Shown: one piece after another, positions 11,054-22,849 of the stretch
How the letters are laid out: every line of letters starts with the position of its first letter
Position numbering within the stretch: position 1 is the stretch's first letter
NCBI GenBank assembly: GCA_963921425.1
Contig: OY992840.1
Coordinates: forward strand, 5,892,501-5,956,500
Length of the DNA: 64,000 nt
Direction of reading: 5' to 3'
Source of the DNA: Dryas octopetala
Lineage: Eukaryota > Streptophyta > Magnoliopsida > Rosales > Rosaceae
Notes under the pieces: model-generated
What the model saw: only the letters and a program-made list of their open reading frames with translations
Databases searched by the model: none
Told to the model about the DNA's origin: nothing
Program-made: the position numbers and the translations under genes

Positions 11054-11165
11054 CACTAAATTATATGCTCTCAAGTCAGGATTGGAATTTGCAAATGATG
11101 CGGGTTTCTTTCCCCTTAGTTGTGGAGATGGATTGCTTGGACGCTGTATCATTGATCCATGGGGA
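11054..11165 (+). pseudogene. RNase H-like (RVT_3) fragment, right half
   Basis: The reading ATKLYALKSGLEFANDAGFF matches the helix following the GVVxRD strand in RVT_3-type RNase H domains (typically AExxALxxGLxxAxxxG). It continues GDGLLGRCIIDPWGW. It is the continuation of the fragment at 4763-4858, out of frame by one base across the target duplication, so the gene was already broken or has decayed since. Confidence 0.65.
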
Positions 11166-11403
11166 TGGTATATGTTTTGTTGTTGATGAGGTTAATTAAT
11201 CAAAAGGCTTTTGGCGTAGTTTTCTTCAATTTCGATTTAGTTTAGGCCAAGAGAGTGTAATTCGGTTGCACATTCTTACTAGCGCGTTATAGTTTAAGTA
11301 TGATCACTGGCGTTACGTTATGGTTTGAGAAAGGCCCAAGTCGGCTAATGGATTTTTTAGTTAGGGATTTTCCTGTATTTATCAGTTTTATAAATTTTAG
11401 GGA

Positions 11404-11500
11404 TATATAATTTCACTTACACCCCCTTAGGTTTGAGCTTATTACACGCACATCCTCCAGGTTTCATTTATTACACGCACACCCCCTTATTTTAACATAA
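11404..11500 (+). repeat. Truncated relative of the GAGTTAATTACAC MITE
   Basis: The motifs ATTTCACTTACACCCCCTTAGGTTT and TTACACGCACACCCCCTT match one arm of the MITEs at 7498 and 7948. No complementary right arm was found nearby, so it is a fragment or a diverged family. Confidence 0.45.
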
Positions 11501-12321
11501 GTTAATGTTACATCATATTTGACCAATAGAATGTCGATTTTATCCTAATTAATTATAAAAAAAAAAAAAAGGTAGATTTAGAATCCAATTCATTTTATGA
11601 GTCTTTATTAGATTAAGACCGATAATGATTTAGGATTTTTAATCAAATCTTTTTTTTTTCTTTGATGGCTTTATATTATGTTTTAACTCCGGAATTTTGG
11701 ACGGTTAAAACCTAATATGCAGCTTCTACAAAGCCCACTATACACTCTAGGAGGGAAAATATCATTCAAATCGGGAGATGACTTTATTATGAATTAAAAA
11801 GATTTTTTTATAAATTAAAATGACTTTATTATGAATTAAAAAAAAATTTCTTATAAATTAAAGGAGTTTATTATGAATTAAAAGAATTTCTTATAAATTT
11901 TAAAATACTTCTGAACTTCATCTAAAAACTGTTTTTCTAAAAAACCCAAGTCTAATTATCTCAAAAAAATATGACAACATATGCACTATAGAAGAAGTCT
12001 TGCGAGGGAACTTATCCTAGAAAAGATACATTCTAGGTAGTTTATCCTAATTAACTGTTAACAATTTCTCTCATTTCCCTCTTTGTTTCTTCGACAAAAT
12101 AATATCCAAATGGTCCAATTTACATAGGGTTCTCCTTTCTCATATATAGTTGCCTTTTTTCAATAGTCAATGGTGGTCCGGAAATGCTTGTTTTTTTGTA
12201 GGTGAGCTTATTAGCGCTGTTGTGCTTGTGGTCTCAGCAGCCTCCATACCACAGTTTAAATATATGTTTCAGCATACATCACATCATGCCATGGCTGTGA
12301 ATTAAAAGGAAGGACACTACA
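11501..12321. other. AT-rich non-coding DNA
   Basis: No gene is seen. A short tandem of TTTATTATGAATTAAAA units occupies 11775-11895. The rest is unremarkable AT-rich sequence. Confidence 0.6.
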
Positions 12322-12682
12322 TAGTCACCATTTCCCCTAAAATTATAATTTCGATAATATCGACGTATGATCAGAACCGTTCATTTTTTAGATCACTTAT
12401 TATAAATCATTTCTGTAAAATATCAAATCAATCTAAAATAGTTTGGTTATATAACTGTTGTTGATTAAATATATAGAAAAAATCAACAGTTTGGTCAAAA
12501 AATTATTTTTTAATTGAAAACCATTAATTTTTTTTACTTAATTGACAACAGTTATATAATCAAATAATTTCAAATTGATTTGATTTTTTACAGAGATGAT
12601 CTTTAATTGGTTATCTAAAAGTGAACGATTTCGATCATGCACCGACATTGTCAAAATCAAAATTTAGGGGGATGGGGTGACC
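12322..12682. mobile_element. Foldback MITE
   Basis: An imperfect inverted repeat spans the whole segment. The left arm is TAGTCACCATTTCCCCTAAAA... and the right arm, read in reverse complement, is AGGTCACCCCATCCCCCTAAA. Both arms carry TGATC-GAA-CGTTCA and CTGTAAAA-ATCAAATCAAT blocks. No convincing target duplication was found. Its GATC-GAACCGTTCA motif also occurs in the MITE at 6352. Confidence 0.7.
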
Positions 12683-14180
12683 TTGGAATACCCCATGGGA
12701 GTGACCCAAATATTGTCCTAAAAGGAAATGAAGTAATTATATATAATTATGACAGAATGATTCAATTTAGTGTTTGTGATAAAGATAAAATAAAGTCTGA
12801 GTCAGTGTGAGAGCAACCACCAATCACCCCTGGGTTATAAGAATATTACATGCAATATCCATAAACCACATGACTCTCTTGTCAACTTCATTGACGTCCT
12901 TACATGCTCTACAAAATTTCGAATGCCCACTTTTGCTTGAGCTTTGAAGAGTATATAGTCATTCTATATATGCATGCTTCTTTAATCAGCTTCTTTACAA
13001 ATTAGCCCCTATAATAGCTATATATGCATCATTCTGATCTCTCAAGAAGAATTAGGTTTTTCCTACGCGTCGACATATGCTTTCAGCCCATTATGATTCA
13101 AGGTGACTCCAAATATTTTAATTTAAATACTGACTGAAAATAGAACAAATCTATGGCCTGCACAGTGTGCACAGAGGTAAAATTATAAATTCTTTTTCTA
13201 AAGTGACCAAGAATCCAAATATCTTAACTGGAGGTCCATTTTTAAAATTTTTAAAGAATATTACAAATACTTTTTAAATGTTTCTTAAAAATGCATATAG
13301 CCACATGTAGATTGAGAGGTTAGGGCCACTTCAGGTATGTATGTAGCTCTACCCCAACATATTTTCAACCTTTGAATATATTTTGAGGGATTTCATTTTT
13401 CTAGGGTATAAACTATAAATTTTGAACAACTAAATCTATTTGTATGTTATATGATCAATCAAGGCAAGTCAAGGGCTAAATTGAAGGAAGAATAATCATT
13501 AATTTATTGACAAGTGGTGACTTCATTTTTGATAACTTGCTTCATCAAAATAAGTCACGTGCCACGTGTACTTTATACAAGACCCACAACTTACACAGTC
13601 ATCTTTAAATGATCAAACAATCAAATTTGGAATTGACAAATTCTAGTGATTTTTTTTTTTTTCACTAAAATTTCGACCTCTACACAGTGCTTCTTTTTTT
13701 TTTTTTTTTTTTTCCATCCCCTCTCAGTGTTCTACTACATATATTTGTGTATACAATCTTAAACTGAGAATCCCTCTAGCTAGGAAACATGCATGTTAAT
13801 ATAATTGAGTGAGATACTCTTAATTATGCATATCTTTTGTCTCTCGGATATTGATGTATTAGGTCTGAGATGTCTCAATCTATTGACGTACAAGTTTGAC
13901 ATCTCAATCTCTAATTGGTGTGAGAGGATGGAAGAAATGCTACAATTAATATAAGTTATGGATTAGATCTCATCTAATGTAGCAAAAAGGGAAAAAAAAA
14001 TATAAAAAAAAAAAAAGGTGGAAGAATTAAGTTGCTAGCTAGAGCAGTCTGGATAAGGCCCAAAGCACATGGGTCCATTGTAGGCTATGCATACTGCTTC
14101 CAAGTGGCCCATATAGTCATGTTATACTTGTGACTGCCCCTCAATGGAGTCATTTTACAGTATGACTGTAACACCGTCAT
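12683..14180. other. Non-coding DNA
   Basis: No gene, RNA or repeat structure is supported beyond poly(T)/poly(A) tracts near 13653, 13694 and 13985. A GTCACGTGCCACGTG cluster at about 13554 contains G-box cores (CACGTG) with no gene nearby to regulate. Confidence 0.5.
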
Positions 14181-14188
14181 ATGATTTT

Positions 14189-14400
14189 TTTTTTTTTTTC
14201 CCAGTAATCAAGGGTGTCCTAAGCCAGCTTTCGTGCACCAGACTAATTCCTTGGGCCGGTCAAAAGCAGATAATCCATGCTAGGCCTAGGGGATTCACAA
14301 AGAATTTAACTTCCTTACTGTCTGGCTTCAAGGGTCGAACTGGAGACTCGAACTCGGGTGTCTGGGTTTACAGCTACACCTCCGAACCAACTCCTCTAAC
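14189..14400 (-). mobile_element. tRNA-derived SINE
   Basis: Read on the minus strand it has a tRNA-like head (GGTTCGGAGGTGTAGCTG), a B-box-like GAGTTCGAGTCTCC, a unique body and a terminal poly(A), seen as poly(T) on the plus strand at 14185-14199. It is flanked by the 8-bp repeat ATGATTTT (14181-14188 and 14401-14408). Confidence 0.75.
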
Positions 14401-14429
14401 ATGATTTTATTAATCTACCTATGTTGTAA

Positions 14430-14800
14430 TAAGTGTATATTTAACAAAAGAAAAATTTAACAAAAGGTTTCGACTTTTACCCATTTTATTAATCAAGGAC
14501 TTCCAATTTGAATGTTGCAGCCTTAACTGAGACAAGTGGTACGTAAAAGTCGAGGTTTTTATCTAAGATTTTGCCCCCGAAATTGGTCACGTGACCAATT
14601 TTAAACGGTGGTTATGAAAGAATTGACGAAAAGTTCTTGATTGGTACTTAAGTAAACAAGGAGTTCTTAATTGGAACACTTTGAATGTCGCATCCTTAAC
14701 TGAGAGAAAGGGGCAATTAAAAGTCGAGGCGTTTTGCTAAAAAATTTTCATTTGAGAATGCGACATTCAAAGTGTTCCAATTAAGACTTTTAATTACCCA
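14430..14800. repeat. Inverted-repeat cluster
   Basis: The block GTTCTTAATTGGAACACTTTGAATGTCGCATCC (14669-14701) reappears inverted at about 14757-14789. Related diverged direct copies occur at 14500-14560 (AATGTTGCAGCCTTAACTGAGA, AAAAGTCGAGG). This is probably a decayed foldback element. Its borders are not clear. Confidence 0.6.
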
Positions 14801-16770
14801 TTGTAGGACCATTGCAGGACCTCGATCGAATGATTGAGATAGACGCTTGACCAAATGATAATTATATTTTAAATGAGGTACACCCAATTGTCCATCATAG
14901 AATTTTTTTTTTCTTTTTGCAGAGGATATCTTAGTAAGTTAGTGATTTATAATTTGTCTAATTTTTTTGTAAAGATGCTCCTTAAATAAATAACTAAAAA
15001 ATAGAAAATTTAGATCATTAAACTTCAATGCAAAAGGAACCCTACAATGTGGTTCTTAAATAAACTTGTTTAAAGAATATTTCAACCAAGGCTAACTCTT
15101 TATCACTCATGTAAATAGGGTTATTTATTTTTTTGTTGGGGGGGGGGGGGGGTGTCGGGGTTCTTTTTTTTTTTTTGGAGAGGTTTGTCGGGTTCTTTTC
15201 TTTTGTTGAAGTAATTAATATACATTGTAATGTTTAGTGACTTTAGTCTCATCTCTTAAAATTGACTGAAATTCTGCAAAAGAAAAAGTTTATTTTTGTG
15301 GAAATAAATTATTTAAAGAAAAATTATGGATATTTAAATTGTCCAAGCGAGATGGTATGTGGAATTTAAAAATCAATTTAAAGCTCTTGGTGCTAATTCT
15401 TTCTAGCTAGGTACTGATTGGTACCTAATAATGCAACAAACTTATTGTTGAATGTTGTCAATTAGTTTTTGAGTTAGATGTCTAAATTTTGTCATAGTAT
15501 AAAAGTGCAAGCTGCCTATAACATGTTAAGTCAATTGGCCACATATGCTCCAATGACATTCAATATTTGTTGTTCACATGTTTGGCTTGAATTATGTGAC
15601 TTACGTCATACGTCAGGGGTAAAGAAATCTAGGCATCCATATGTTAGTTTGTAGGATTTGATATATTGGCTTTTTTCTTGTCAAAATTATTGTATTTATT
15701 TTTAATTAATCACTCACAAGCTCTAGGCTAGAATTAAGGGTAAGATCAGTGGTATTGAAGAAATCAAGCATGAAGTTGCAATGCACAAAGACCCAAGATA
15801 TACTGCACTTCATGCATTTCATGAAAATAGTAGTTTTTTGTCTATTTGACTAGTCATTCACTGAACATAAGGACAATGTTCTTCACGTACAGTGGTTAAC
15901 ACTTAAATGACAGTCACTTTAGTGGGGCCATTTCAGGATTTGCTTCTTAAAGCCCATTTTATGTTTTTCTAAACATGCATGTGCACAACACATGATTTGG
16001 TTCATTCATTGAATCAATCAGATCAAATTTTTCTTCTCATTATTCTCACGCCACTCACTCACACACCTTAGCACTATTCATCATCTTCTCCATTTCTGAA
16101 TTTTACAAAATAAAGAAATATCTGATTTTACAGCTCCTCATTCATATCCTTAACAGTACTAGGATACCTCTCTAGGACAAAAGAAATATGCCATTCATTT
16201 GTCTCTTGTGGACAACCATTGATTGGCTTCCACGTGGCTTGGGCAGACACGGTGAGGGTGTGTGTGTGGTGTACGGGTATTGGATTGTTTGGTCAGCTGG
16301 AAAAGACCCCTAGTTTTTAATCGTTAGTGGTTTTCTGGGTGAACAATCTTGTGCCTTGTTTGTTGTTCATTTATATTGTGTTGCTTATTATTAATCTGGA
16401 AATTCTATCACAAGATCATACACTCCACTTTAGCATGTTAACTTAACCTTTTGAATGCTAAATGAAAGTTGAATAATCTGCCCACACACCACTTTAGTTG
16501 TTAATAGCACTGGGATGCCTACATTGATGGATTCTTTGAGTGCATAGGTTGACACTCAATCTTTGGGTGTGTTTGATTTGTGTTGGTTACATAAGTTATT
16601 TTTTGATTTCCAAGTCAATCTGTGTTTTTAGATTTTAACCAATGTATCGTCAGAATTGTGTCTGCGTGATTAGTCTCTGAGTGATCATATAAAACAAAAA
16701 TTGGGGTTTAATTACTGACAGTGGATTTAATCAAGTTAATTAGGTAGATAAATCACATAATACAAGCTTT
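14801..16770. other. Non-coding DNA
   Basis: No gene is recognised. A run of 16 G at 15137-15152 is the only unusual base composition. The rest is AT-rich unique-looking sequence. Confidence 0.5.
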
Positions 16771-16775
16771 TATCA

Positions 16776-17095
16776 TCAAAAAATCAATTGGCAATGAGAT
16801 GAGTAGCCAAAGACTCTTATAAGCCACTAGGCAAGGTTATCATTTGTCAATATAGAATAACACTCCACATTTTCACACGCTCATGCACGTGTGGCGTCAC
16901 TTTAAGCCAAACACGTGGACAGACGTGAAGCATGTGTGGCCACTTAGGTAACCTATTATGATATCATGAAAAAATCTCGACATTTATCCCAAAACAAATC
17001 GACAATGAAAAAAGTAGCTTAAGACTTTTAGAAGCCAGTATGCAAGAGTATCATTTTACAATATAGAATAACACTCCACATTTTCACAAGAGAGT
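16776..17095 (-). mobile_element. Decayed TRIM (miniature LTR retrotransposon)
   Basis: Two direct repeats of about 105-120 bp (about 16776-16879 and 16968-17095) share CAATATAGAATAACACTCCACATTTTCACA and diverged TATAAGCC/TAGAAGCC blocks. In reverse complement these look like the TRIM LTRs at 39708 (TGTGGAGYAATG..., GCTTATAAG, CTCATTGCCA). The roughly 90-bp internal part has CACGTGTGGCGTCAC and an ATTATGATATCATG segment. The latter resembles a mutated initiator-tRNA primer-binding site in inverse orientation. It is a third, older relative of the two TRIMs at 38-40 kb. Confidence 0.55.
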
Positions 17096-18809
17096 ATGAT
17101 AAGAAACAAAGTCCCATAAGGATCTTAAATCGGCCTCTCCCCTCGTTACAAAATAATTTTAGGTTGAATGATTAGATTTCTTCACTTACACCAGATGTCA
17201 TGCTTTACTACTTTAATTAAAAGGAAGAGAGTTTTGTTTCTCCTCATTAGTGATTAGTGATAAGAGGAGTGAGGTATTCATGGGAGAGAAAGAGAAGATG
17301 GTAGTAGCCCGCCTTGAAAGCCGGGCAGACAAAGACGAGACTGCTTTCAATGCGCACAAGTAGAGGAAGTATGGTCGCCATCACCCACCTTCCCCTGCCC
17401 GACCTGCCCGAAAGATGTGAAAGGATAAAGCTGCTGCTTCTGCCATTATGCTGCTAAAATGACAGTCCGGTCAATCATAAAGCAATCGATTGCAATATCA
17501 TTTCGCTTCGGGCCCACACCCATTGGCTCAGAGCACTGCCCGTATGTCTTTGACTGTATCCCTAACCCCAAGACACGTCACGTCCATTGACACGTGCGAA
17601 GGATTTTAAAAGAATAATAAATTTATATTTATGCTTTTTGTTGTCCGTCAAAATAAATAGGAAAAGAAAAATATTCTGCTGGCCAATGAAGAATGATACC
17701 TTCTTGACTCCCGCGGGAATATCGCCTTACAGTGAGTTGTGTTGTAAACTTGTAACCATATGTATATAATGGTTTTGGACTTCTGTCTTTGTTAGTTTCT
17801 TCGTATTTCTTTGTTTTTTCTAGAATCTTTTTTATTTTGTCTAAATTTGTAATAACCTTACATCTGACAGTCTATAGCTTTTCATAGATACACTCCTTTT
17901 TCTGTTTTTTTTCCTTTGTTTGTTTTTTATTTTTCTTCATTTTTCACTAAAGAATAAAATAAGCAAACAAGTTTCATACTCTACTCAATAATTCAGTAAC
18001 AATTTCTTTTTCCTTTTTTTTTGTTTGGAGGTGGATGATTCAACTTGCACCGCCACATGACCAGTCCTTATTCGAACTTAATCCCCTTCAACATTGTGAT
18101 GAGAAATACCACTACATTAATTGATGGTAATTTAGTTACACATGCATATATTCTTTTTTAATCACTTATCATGTATTCAATATAAGAGTTCCTTTATCTT
18201 CCATTGTCCCAATCAAATTATTAGGGCATGAATAAAATTTTGTCAACCCCAATATTATGATATTATGTATAATCTTTCTAAACATTGTTCGGTTAAATAT
18301 AATTAAAAAAAAATTATAATCAAAATCACATGTTTTGGCTAGGGACTTCTTGTGCAATATAGGATTTAAGTCGCATATAGGACATTCTTCTTCATTATTG
18401 AAGGTGATTGGTCCCGTAATGTACACTCATATGACTCCATACATGAACCACTATGCCTAATAGATACATGTAACATGATCCATAGCCAGGATCGATCAGA
18501 GCATTGCCATATTGCATCATCAAAACCTGGCAATGCATGTATAAGACAACCATGATGCTTTAGTTCTAATGATCACTTGCATTATTGAAGAATAGAGTTC
18601 TCTTGTTTGACAAGTAGTAACATTCACAAGAAATCATGGCTTCTGTCATGTTCAGTGAACTTTTTCTCTAACTTAAACAACCATACATTTGCCTTAATAT
18701 ATGTCTCTACACATATGATTCGAGATTGATCATCCTCCCAATTGAGAAGACATAGAGCATGCTATTTCAATTTTGTCGAAATCATAATACAATACCGAAA
18801 AAAGAACTA
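17096..18809. other. Non-coding DNA with a G-box-bearing, promoter-like block
   Basis: No protein gene is recognised. Sequence at 17300-17600 is less AT-rich than its surroundings and contains GACACGTCACGTCC and GACACGTGCG (17572-17600), which are G-box/ABRE-type cores. A TTTATATTTATGC TATA-like motif follows at about 17620. No coding frame follows. The region 18015-18110 has a weak tRNA-like SINE resemblance on the minus strand. Confidence 0.35.
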
Positions 18810-19060
18810 ATGAAATAAGTTGTGACTGTGACTCAATAGACAAGTTCTAACTGTCATGCAGTAACAGTTGAATTCATTAATTAAAAATAAAATAATTGGC
18901 CGATTGATTAGTAGAATGGCATTTTGTCTTTGTAATTGGAAATTTGGTACCTAAACTAAAAGGACATGAAACTTTAGTAGGTAAAATAAAAAAACATTGT
19001 GATTTGTTATCTAAAATAAACCAACCTTTGGAAATACTAAAGCTAAATATTTCCTCATAA
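18810..19060. repeat. Dispersed AT-rich repeat (family shared with 49.6-50.1 kb)
   Basis: The strings TTGTGACTGTGAC..., AATTTGGTACCTAAACT-AAA and AAAAAACATT-TGATTT recur at 49720-50060 (GTTGTGACTGTCGAAC, GTTGGTACCTAAACTGAAA). They form one dispersed family in two places. No coding content was found. Confidence 0.5.
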
Positions 19061-19979
19061 GAAGGTGAATTTAGCCATAAACACAAGTACTTCAACACAA
19101 AAATATAAATAGACTATCCTATTCCAGCTTGAGGGAGTTCTTGGGAAAGAAGATTAAAATATGCTTGGCCCACATTTGAATAGGCCTTGAAGACGCGGGT
19201 TTGTTAGTGCTTAAAGCAGTTTGGGCCAAACAGATCACCAAAATAGCTAGGTCCCATGACCCAACATAAGCTGCAAGCTCGTCCGAAAATGATATATTTT
19301 GTTACCAAGTAGGATTATATCATAACCTCACAAATCAGAGGATAGAGTCCAAAAAGGGTAAGGATCTTAGCACATTCAAACACCTTGGTGGCAAGGGATC
19401 CCAATGTAATTATGAAAGCTCAAAGTTATGGTACCTAGGGTTTCTGAACGCCTATATATACAAGAGAAATCAGCAATGCAATGCAAAATAAAACCGAACG
19501 TTAAAGGAAAAATGCAAAATAAACTTTTTTGACCATTAACACAATATTGATACAAAGACATGACAACCTCAATGTCAAACATAGATATGACAATCTCCAA
19601 GTCAGAACAAATATGTAATATAAAATGGCATGTTTTGACAAATGAATACAAAATATTAGCTTAAAAAGCATAAATGAAGTATTCTATTCAGTTGAAAGTG
19701 TTATTTTGGAAAAGAAAATGGAAACTCCAAGGCCAAAAGAGAAATGCAAGATAAAAATGGTGCACGAGTACCATAGTAAAGCCATATCATTATGAGTAAT
19801 TTTTCGGTACTTATAACACCGCCATATAATGTTATTAATTTACTTATATTATATATATTTATTGATATTATGCACTAAAAGTAAAATTTCATATTCTACT
19901 TATATTGTAACATACATGTTTCGATATGACAATGACACACAAAATTTTTCCTTTCCTTACGGAGGAAAGTCCATTTTAA
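19061..19979. other. Non-coding DNA
   Basis: Nothing recognisable beyond AT-rich sequence. Confidence 0.5.
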
Positions 19980-20213
19980 CTAAGGCTGAGTTTTTTTGCC
20001 AACGTACATATCGAAAATTACCAACTATCGATCCAAACAGATCAGTTTGGTGTTTGGTTGTGATATATCGGTTTCAGTTTTATAACTGAACCGCACCACC
20101 AAAATCAGGATCAGAAACGGTTTGGATACCACCCCCTCGAAATACCAAAAACTCGAACCACACAGTCAAATATCGCCGACCGAACCCGAAAAATCGGTAA
20201 CCGACAGCCCTTA
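19980..20213. mobile_element. Short hAT-like MITE or remnant
   Basis: The left end is TAAGGCTGAG and the right end, read inward, is TAAGGGCTGTCGG. CCGACC/GGTTTCGG-type motifs are concentrated at the right, as in the other hAT-like elements here. No 8-bp target duplication is apparent, so the left border is uncertain. Confidence 0.4.
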
Positions 20214-21153
20214 GTTCCCTTTTGTACCATTCCTCCTCCGTTGGTCCCGGCCAATCCACCCTTAATTTTACTTGCTCTATTCTTTTATTTTTTGTTTTTG
20301 TTTTTTTCCCTTTTTTCTGGTAAATAATAATTTGGTTTAGTTTGTTGCACCAAAATTTGATGCATCATGCAGTAACCAAAAGAGTTTCCCTTGGGGCCCC
20401 TCCTGCCCTTAATTACTCATACAACTTTTTCATGCAAAGTCCTCGAGCTACTCAACGCTCTGCAATTTATGCAAACGATTTGGGTGAAAACAAGGTCGTC
20501 TAAAATAGCGTCACCTCTCACAAGTCACTTTCAAAGCACAGCCTTTGACACTAGTATATGTAAGCAGCATGCAGCAGATCTGACGGCTGACAGGTCCTCA
20601 GGCTCAGAGGGTGTCCTTATCGATGAGACAAGAAGGCGACACGTTTAAAGTCGTGGACCAAGAATGAATGAATGATAGTGTAATGATGAATAAATAATTT
20701 GACATTCTGTATTTTGTGTGTGTGTGTGTGTGACAGTGCAGCAAGCTATAACTCCACTGCTATATAATGCTGATTTCATACGTTGCTGCAGCACCAACAG
20801 TACGGATATATATATATATATATGGACTTTCATCCTTATTATGGGGTTGAGTAGCTCAAGGCTTTTAGCCTCAGTCTCTGTCTGTCCAACTCTACTCTGT
20901 AATTATTTTACCACTGCCATACACTATTCCTTGCTTCTGTTTGTAGTCTGTACCCATTCTCTTTAATTGTGTAATTGTCCTCACTCGTGCATCCTCTATC
21001 AAATTCAACCAACTTGCTACCATGCTGACGCGGACCTCCATATGTTATAAACGCTTTTTTCACGTACCATTAGATACCTTTAAAGAGTGTTAGACATATC
21101 TCTAACTTTAGGGAGTCATTGATTGTTATACCTTTAATTTGTTTCTCATTAAT
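20214..21153. other. Non-coding DNA, partly low-AT
   Basis: 20390-20650 is unusually GC-balanced and unique-looking, but no frame in it resembles a known protein. A (GT)n tract lies at 20716-20732, a TATATAA box at about 20760 and an (AT)n tract at 20806-20823. This could be the promoter of a non-coding transcript, which is speculative. Confidence 0.35.
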
Positions 21154-21173
21154 AGTTATGTTGCAGGTTCCTT

Positions 21174-21267
21174 GTGAATTGGGATCAGGCTACTTGGGCG
21201 AGGACAAAAGCTCCTCTCTACACACTCGGATTCGAATCCTCTCCCTTCCCTTGTAATAAGAAAAAGA
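21174..21267 (+). mobile_element. tRNA-derived SINE (94 bp)
   Basis: A tRNA-like head (CTACTTGGGCGAGGAC) and B box (GGATTCGAATCC) are followed by a short A-rich tail. It is flanked by a 20-bp target duplication with one mismatch: AGTTATGTTGCAGGTTCCTT at 21154-21173 and AGTTATGTTGCAGGTTTCTT at 21268-21287. The long duplication implies target-primed insertion. Confidence 0.85.
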
Positions 21268-21506
21268 AGTTATGTTGCAGGTTTCTTAGTACATATGTAT
21301 ATATGAGATATATTGCTTACAAAGTCAAATTTCATAATTTAATTTATGTATGGGTTAATTGTAATTTGCTGGTGTATGTGTTTTAATTAGTTGATATAGG
21401 TTCCTTAGTTATGTTTTTCGTTATTTAGTATATATAAGTTTTCTTCTAAATACAAATTTCAAAACTTAATTGATGTATGTTCTTGAGTTATGTTGTGGGT
21501 TCCTTA

Positions 21507-21964
21507 GAGCATCTTCCATGGATATGACAAATAGATAAAGCAAAATTGTACTTTACTAACCTAAGTGTCACTTTAACATGAAATTTTGCTACTTAAAAAT
21601 TATTTCACTCTAAGGGATAGAGCAAATGGTGAGAGTAATTATTATTTTATCAATTATTTGTATCTTTGATTACTTTTCAGAATATATTCATAAACATGAG
21701 AAGATACTCATGTTAAAATATTTGAAATAATAAAACTCTCTTGGAGTACTGTACGTGTTGTGTCAAATTTTATACCTATTAAATACTTGTGGAGTACTCC
21801 AATTTGCTGAAGTTTGAAGATGGAGCAAATTTGTTGTGAAATGCAGATGGGCCAAATTTGGATATGCATATACCCCATCCGTTGGAGATCGACCTCATAT
21901 CCTACATGCATGACACATAAAATATAATTTGCCTCACTCTTTGCAGCATCCATTGAAGATGCTC
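21507..21964. mobile_element. Tourist-like MITE (PIF/Harbinger)
   Basis: The terminal inverted repeat is GAGCATCTTCCATGGAT at the left, GAGCATCTTCAATGGAT read from the right, one mismatch. It is flanked by TTA on both sides (21504-21506 and 21965-21967), the 3-bp target duplication of PIF/Harbinger elements. The interior is AT-rich and non-coding. Confidence 0.85.
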
Positions 21965-21967
21965 TTA

Positions 21968-22439
21968 ATATATATAAGGTTGCTTTCCAAAATCAAATTC
22001 TATAACTTAATTGATGTATTGATATGTGGGTTAATTCAAATTTTTTGGTGTAGGTTCCTTAGTTGTACGTATAAATGATTTATTTGTTATGAGATTTTAT
22101 TGTAGGTTAATTACATTTATAATTTTGAGTTTTTTAAAGGTGTTTGAAATTAAGTGTATAATTGTTTATTATAATATTGCAGAACCACAATGACATGAAC
22201 AAAGAAATCACGTTTGAAATAATAAAACAATTTTCAGACAATAAATCATAGGCATTTAAATCACAAAAAATGCATTTAAAGAAACAGAATGTAAGTAGTT
22301 AATAGTCAACTAGTGAAAAATGCCTAAAATAGGGCTGGGAGCATATGAGAGATTTACAAACTGCCAACTAGAAATTTAAAAAATACTGGCTGTAAAATCT
22401 TGAAATGAAAAGTGGGATAGGTTGGCAAGTAGTTAAAGG

Positions 22440-22476
<37 letters not shown>

Positions 22477-22849
22477 GCTTTTTTGCAATAATACCACCAA
22501 AATATAAGGGACCGGTGTGCACATTTACCACAAAAAAAAAAAATTACAATTTACCACCCAATATTTTCCCCATGTGACAATGTAGCACCTACCGTTGATG
22601 CACTTCCGTCAAATTTACTGTCAACTCCAATGGCATTTTCGTCCTTTCATGTGATAGTGCATTTAAAATTAAAAAAGAAGATAATGCTAAGTATACCCCT
22701 CATTTTGCTTCATTGACTCCCAAAAACTCTTTTTTAATAAAAATGTAAAATTTAAATTTATTCAAATAAGAAAATAGAAAAATATCAAATTAAAAGAAAA
22801 ATCATATCCCCCAACACCAGATTTTTTAAAACATTCATGGGATTGATCA
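21968..22849. other. AT-rich non-coding DNA
   Basis: Contains the (AT)n microsatellite at 22443-22473 and a tract of short A-rich runs. No gene is seen. Confidence 0.5.
22443..22473 (+). repeat. (AT)n microsatellite
   Basis: About 15 AT units. Confidence 0.95.

Noticed and set aside
16776..17095. A regulatory tandem repeat reading of the 16.8-17.1 kb duplication
   Set aside because: The direct repeats resemble the TRIM LTRs at 38-40 kb, so a decayed TRIM explains them better.
18015..18110. Possible minus-strand SINE with poly(T) at its left
   Set aside because: Head and B box are weak and no target duplication could be matched, so it is mentioned only in the region note.
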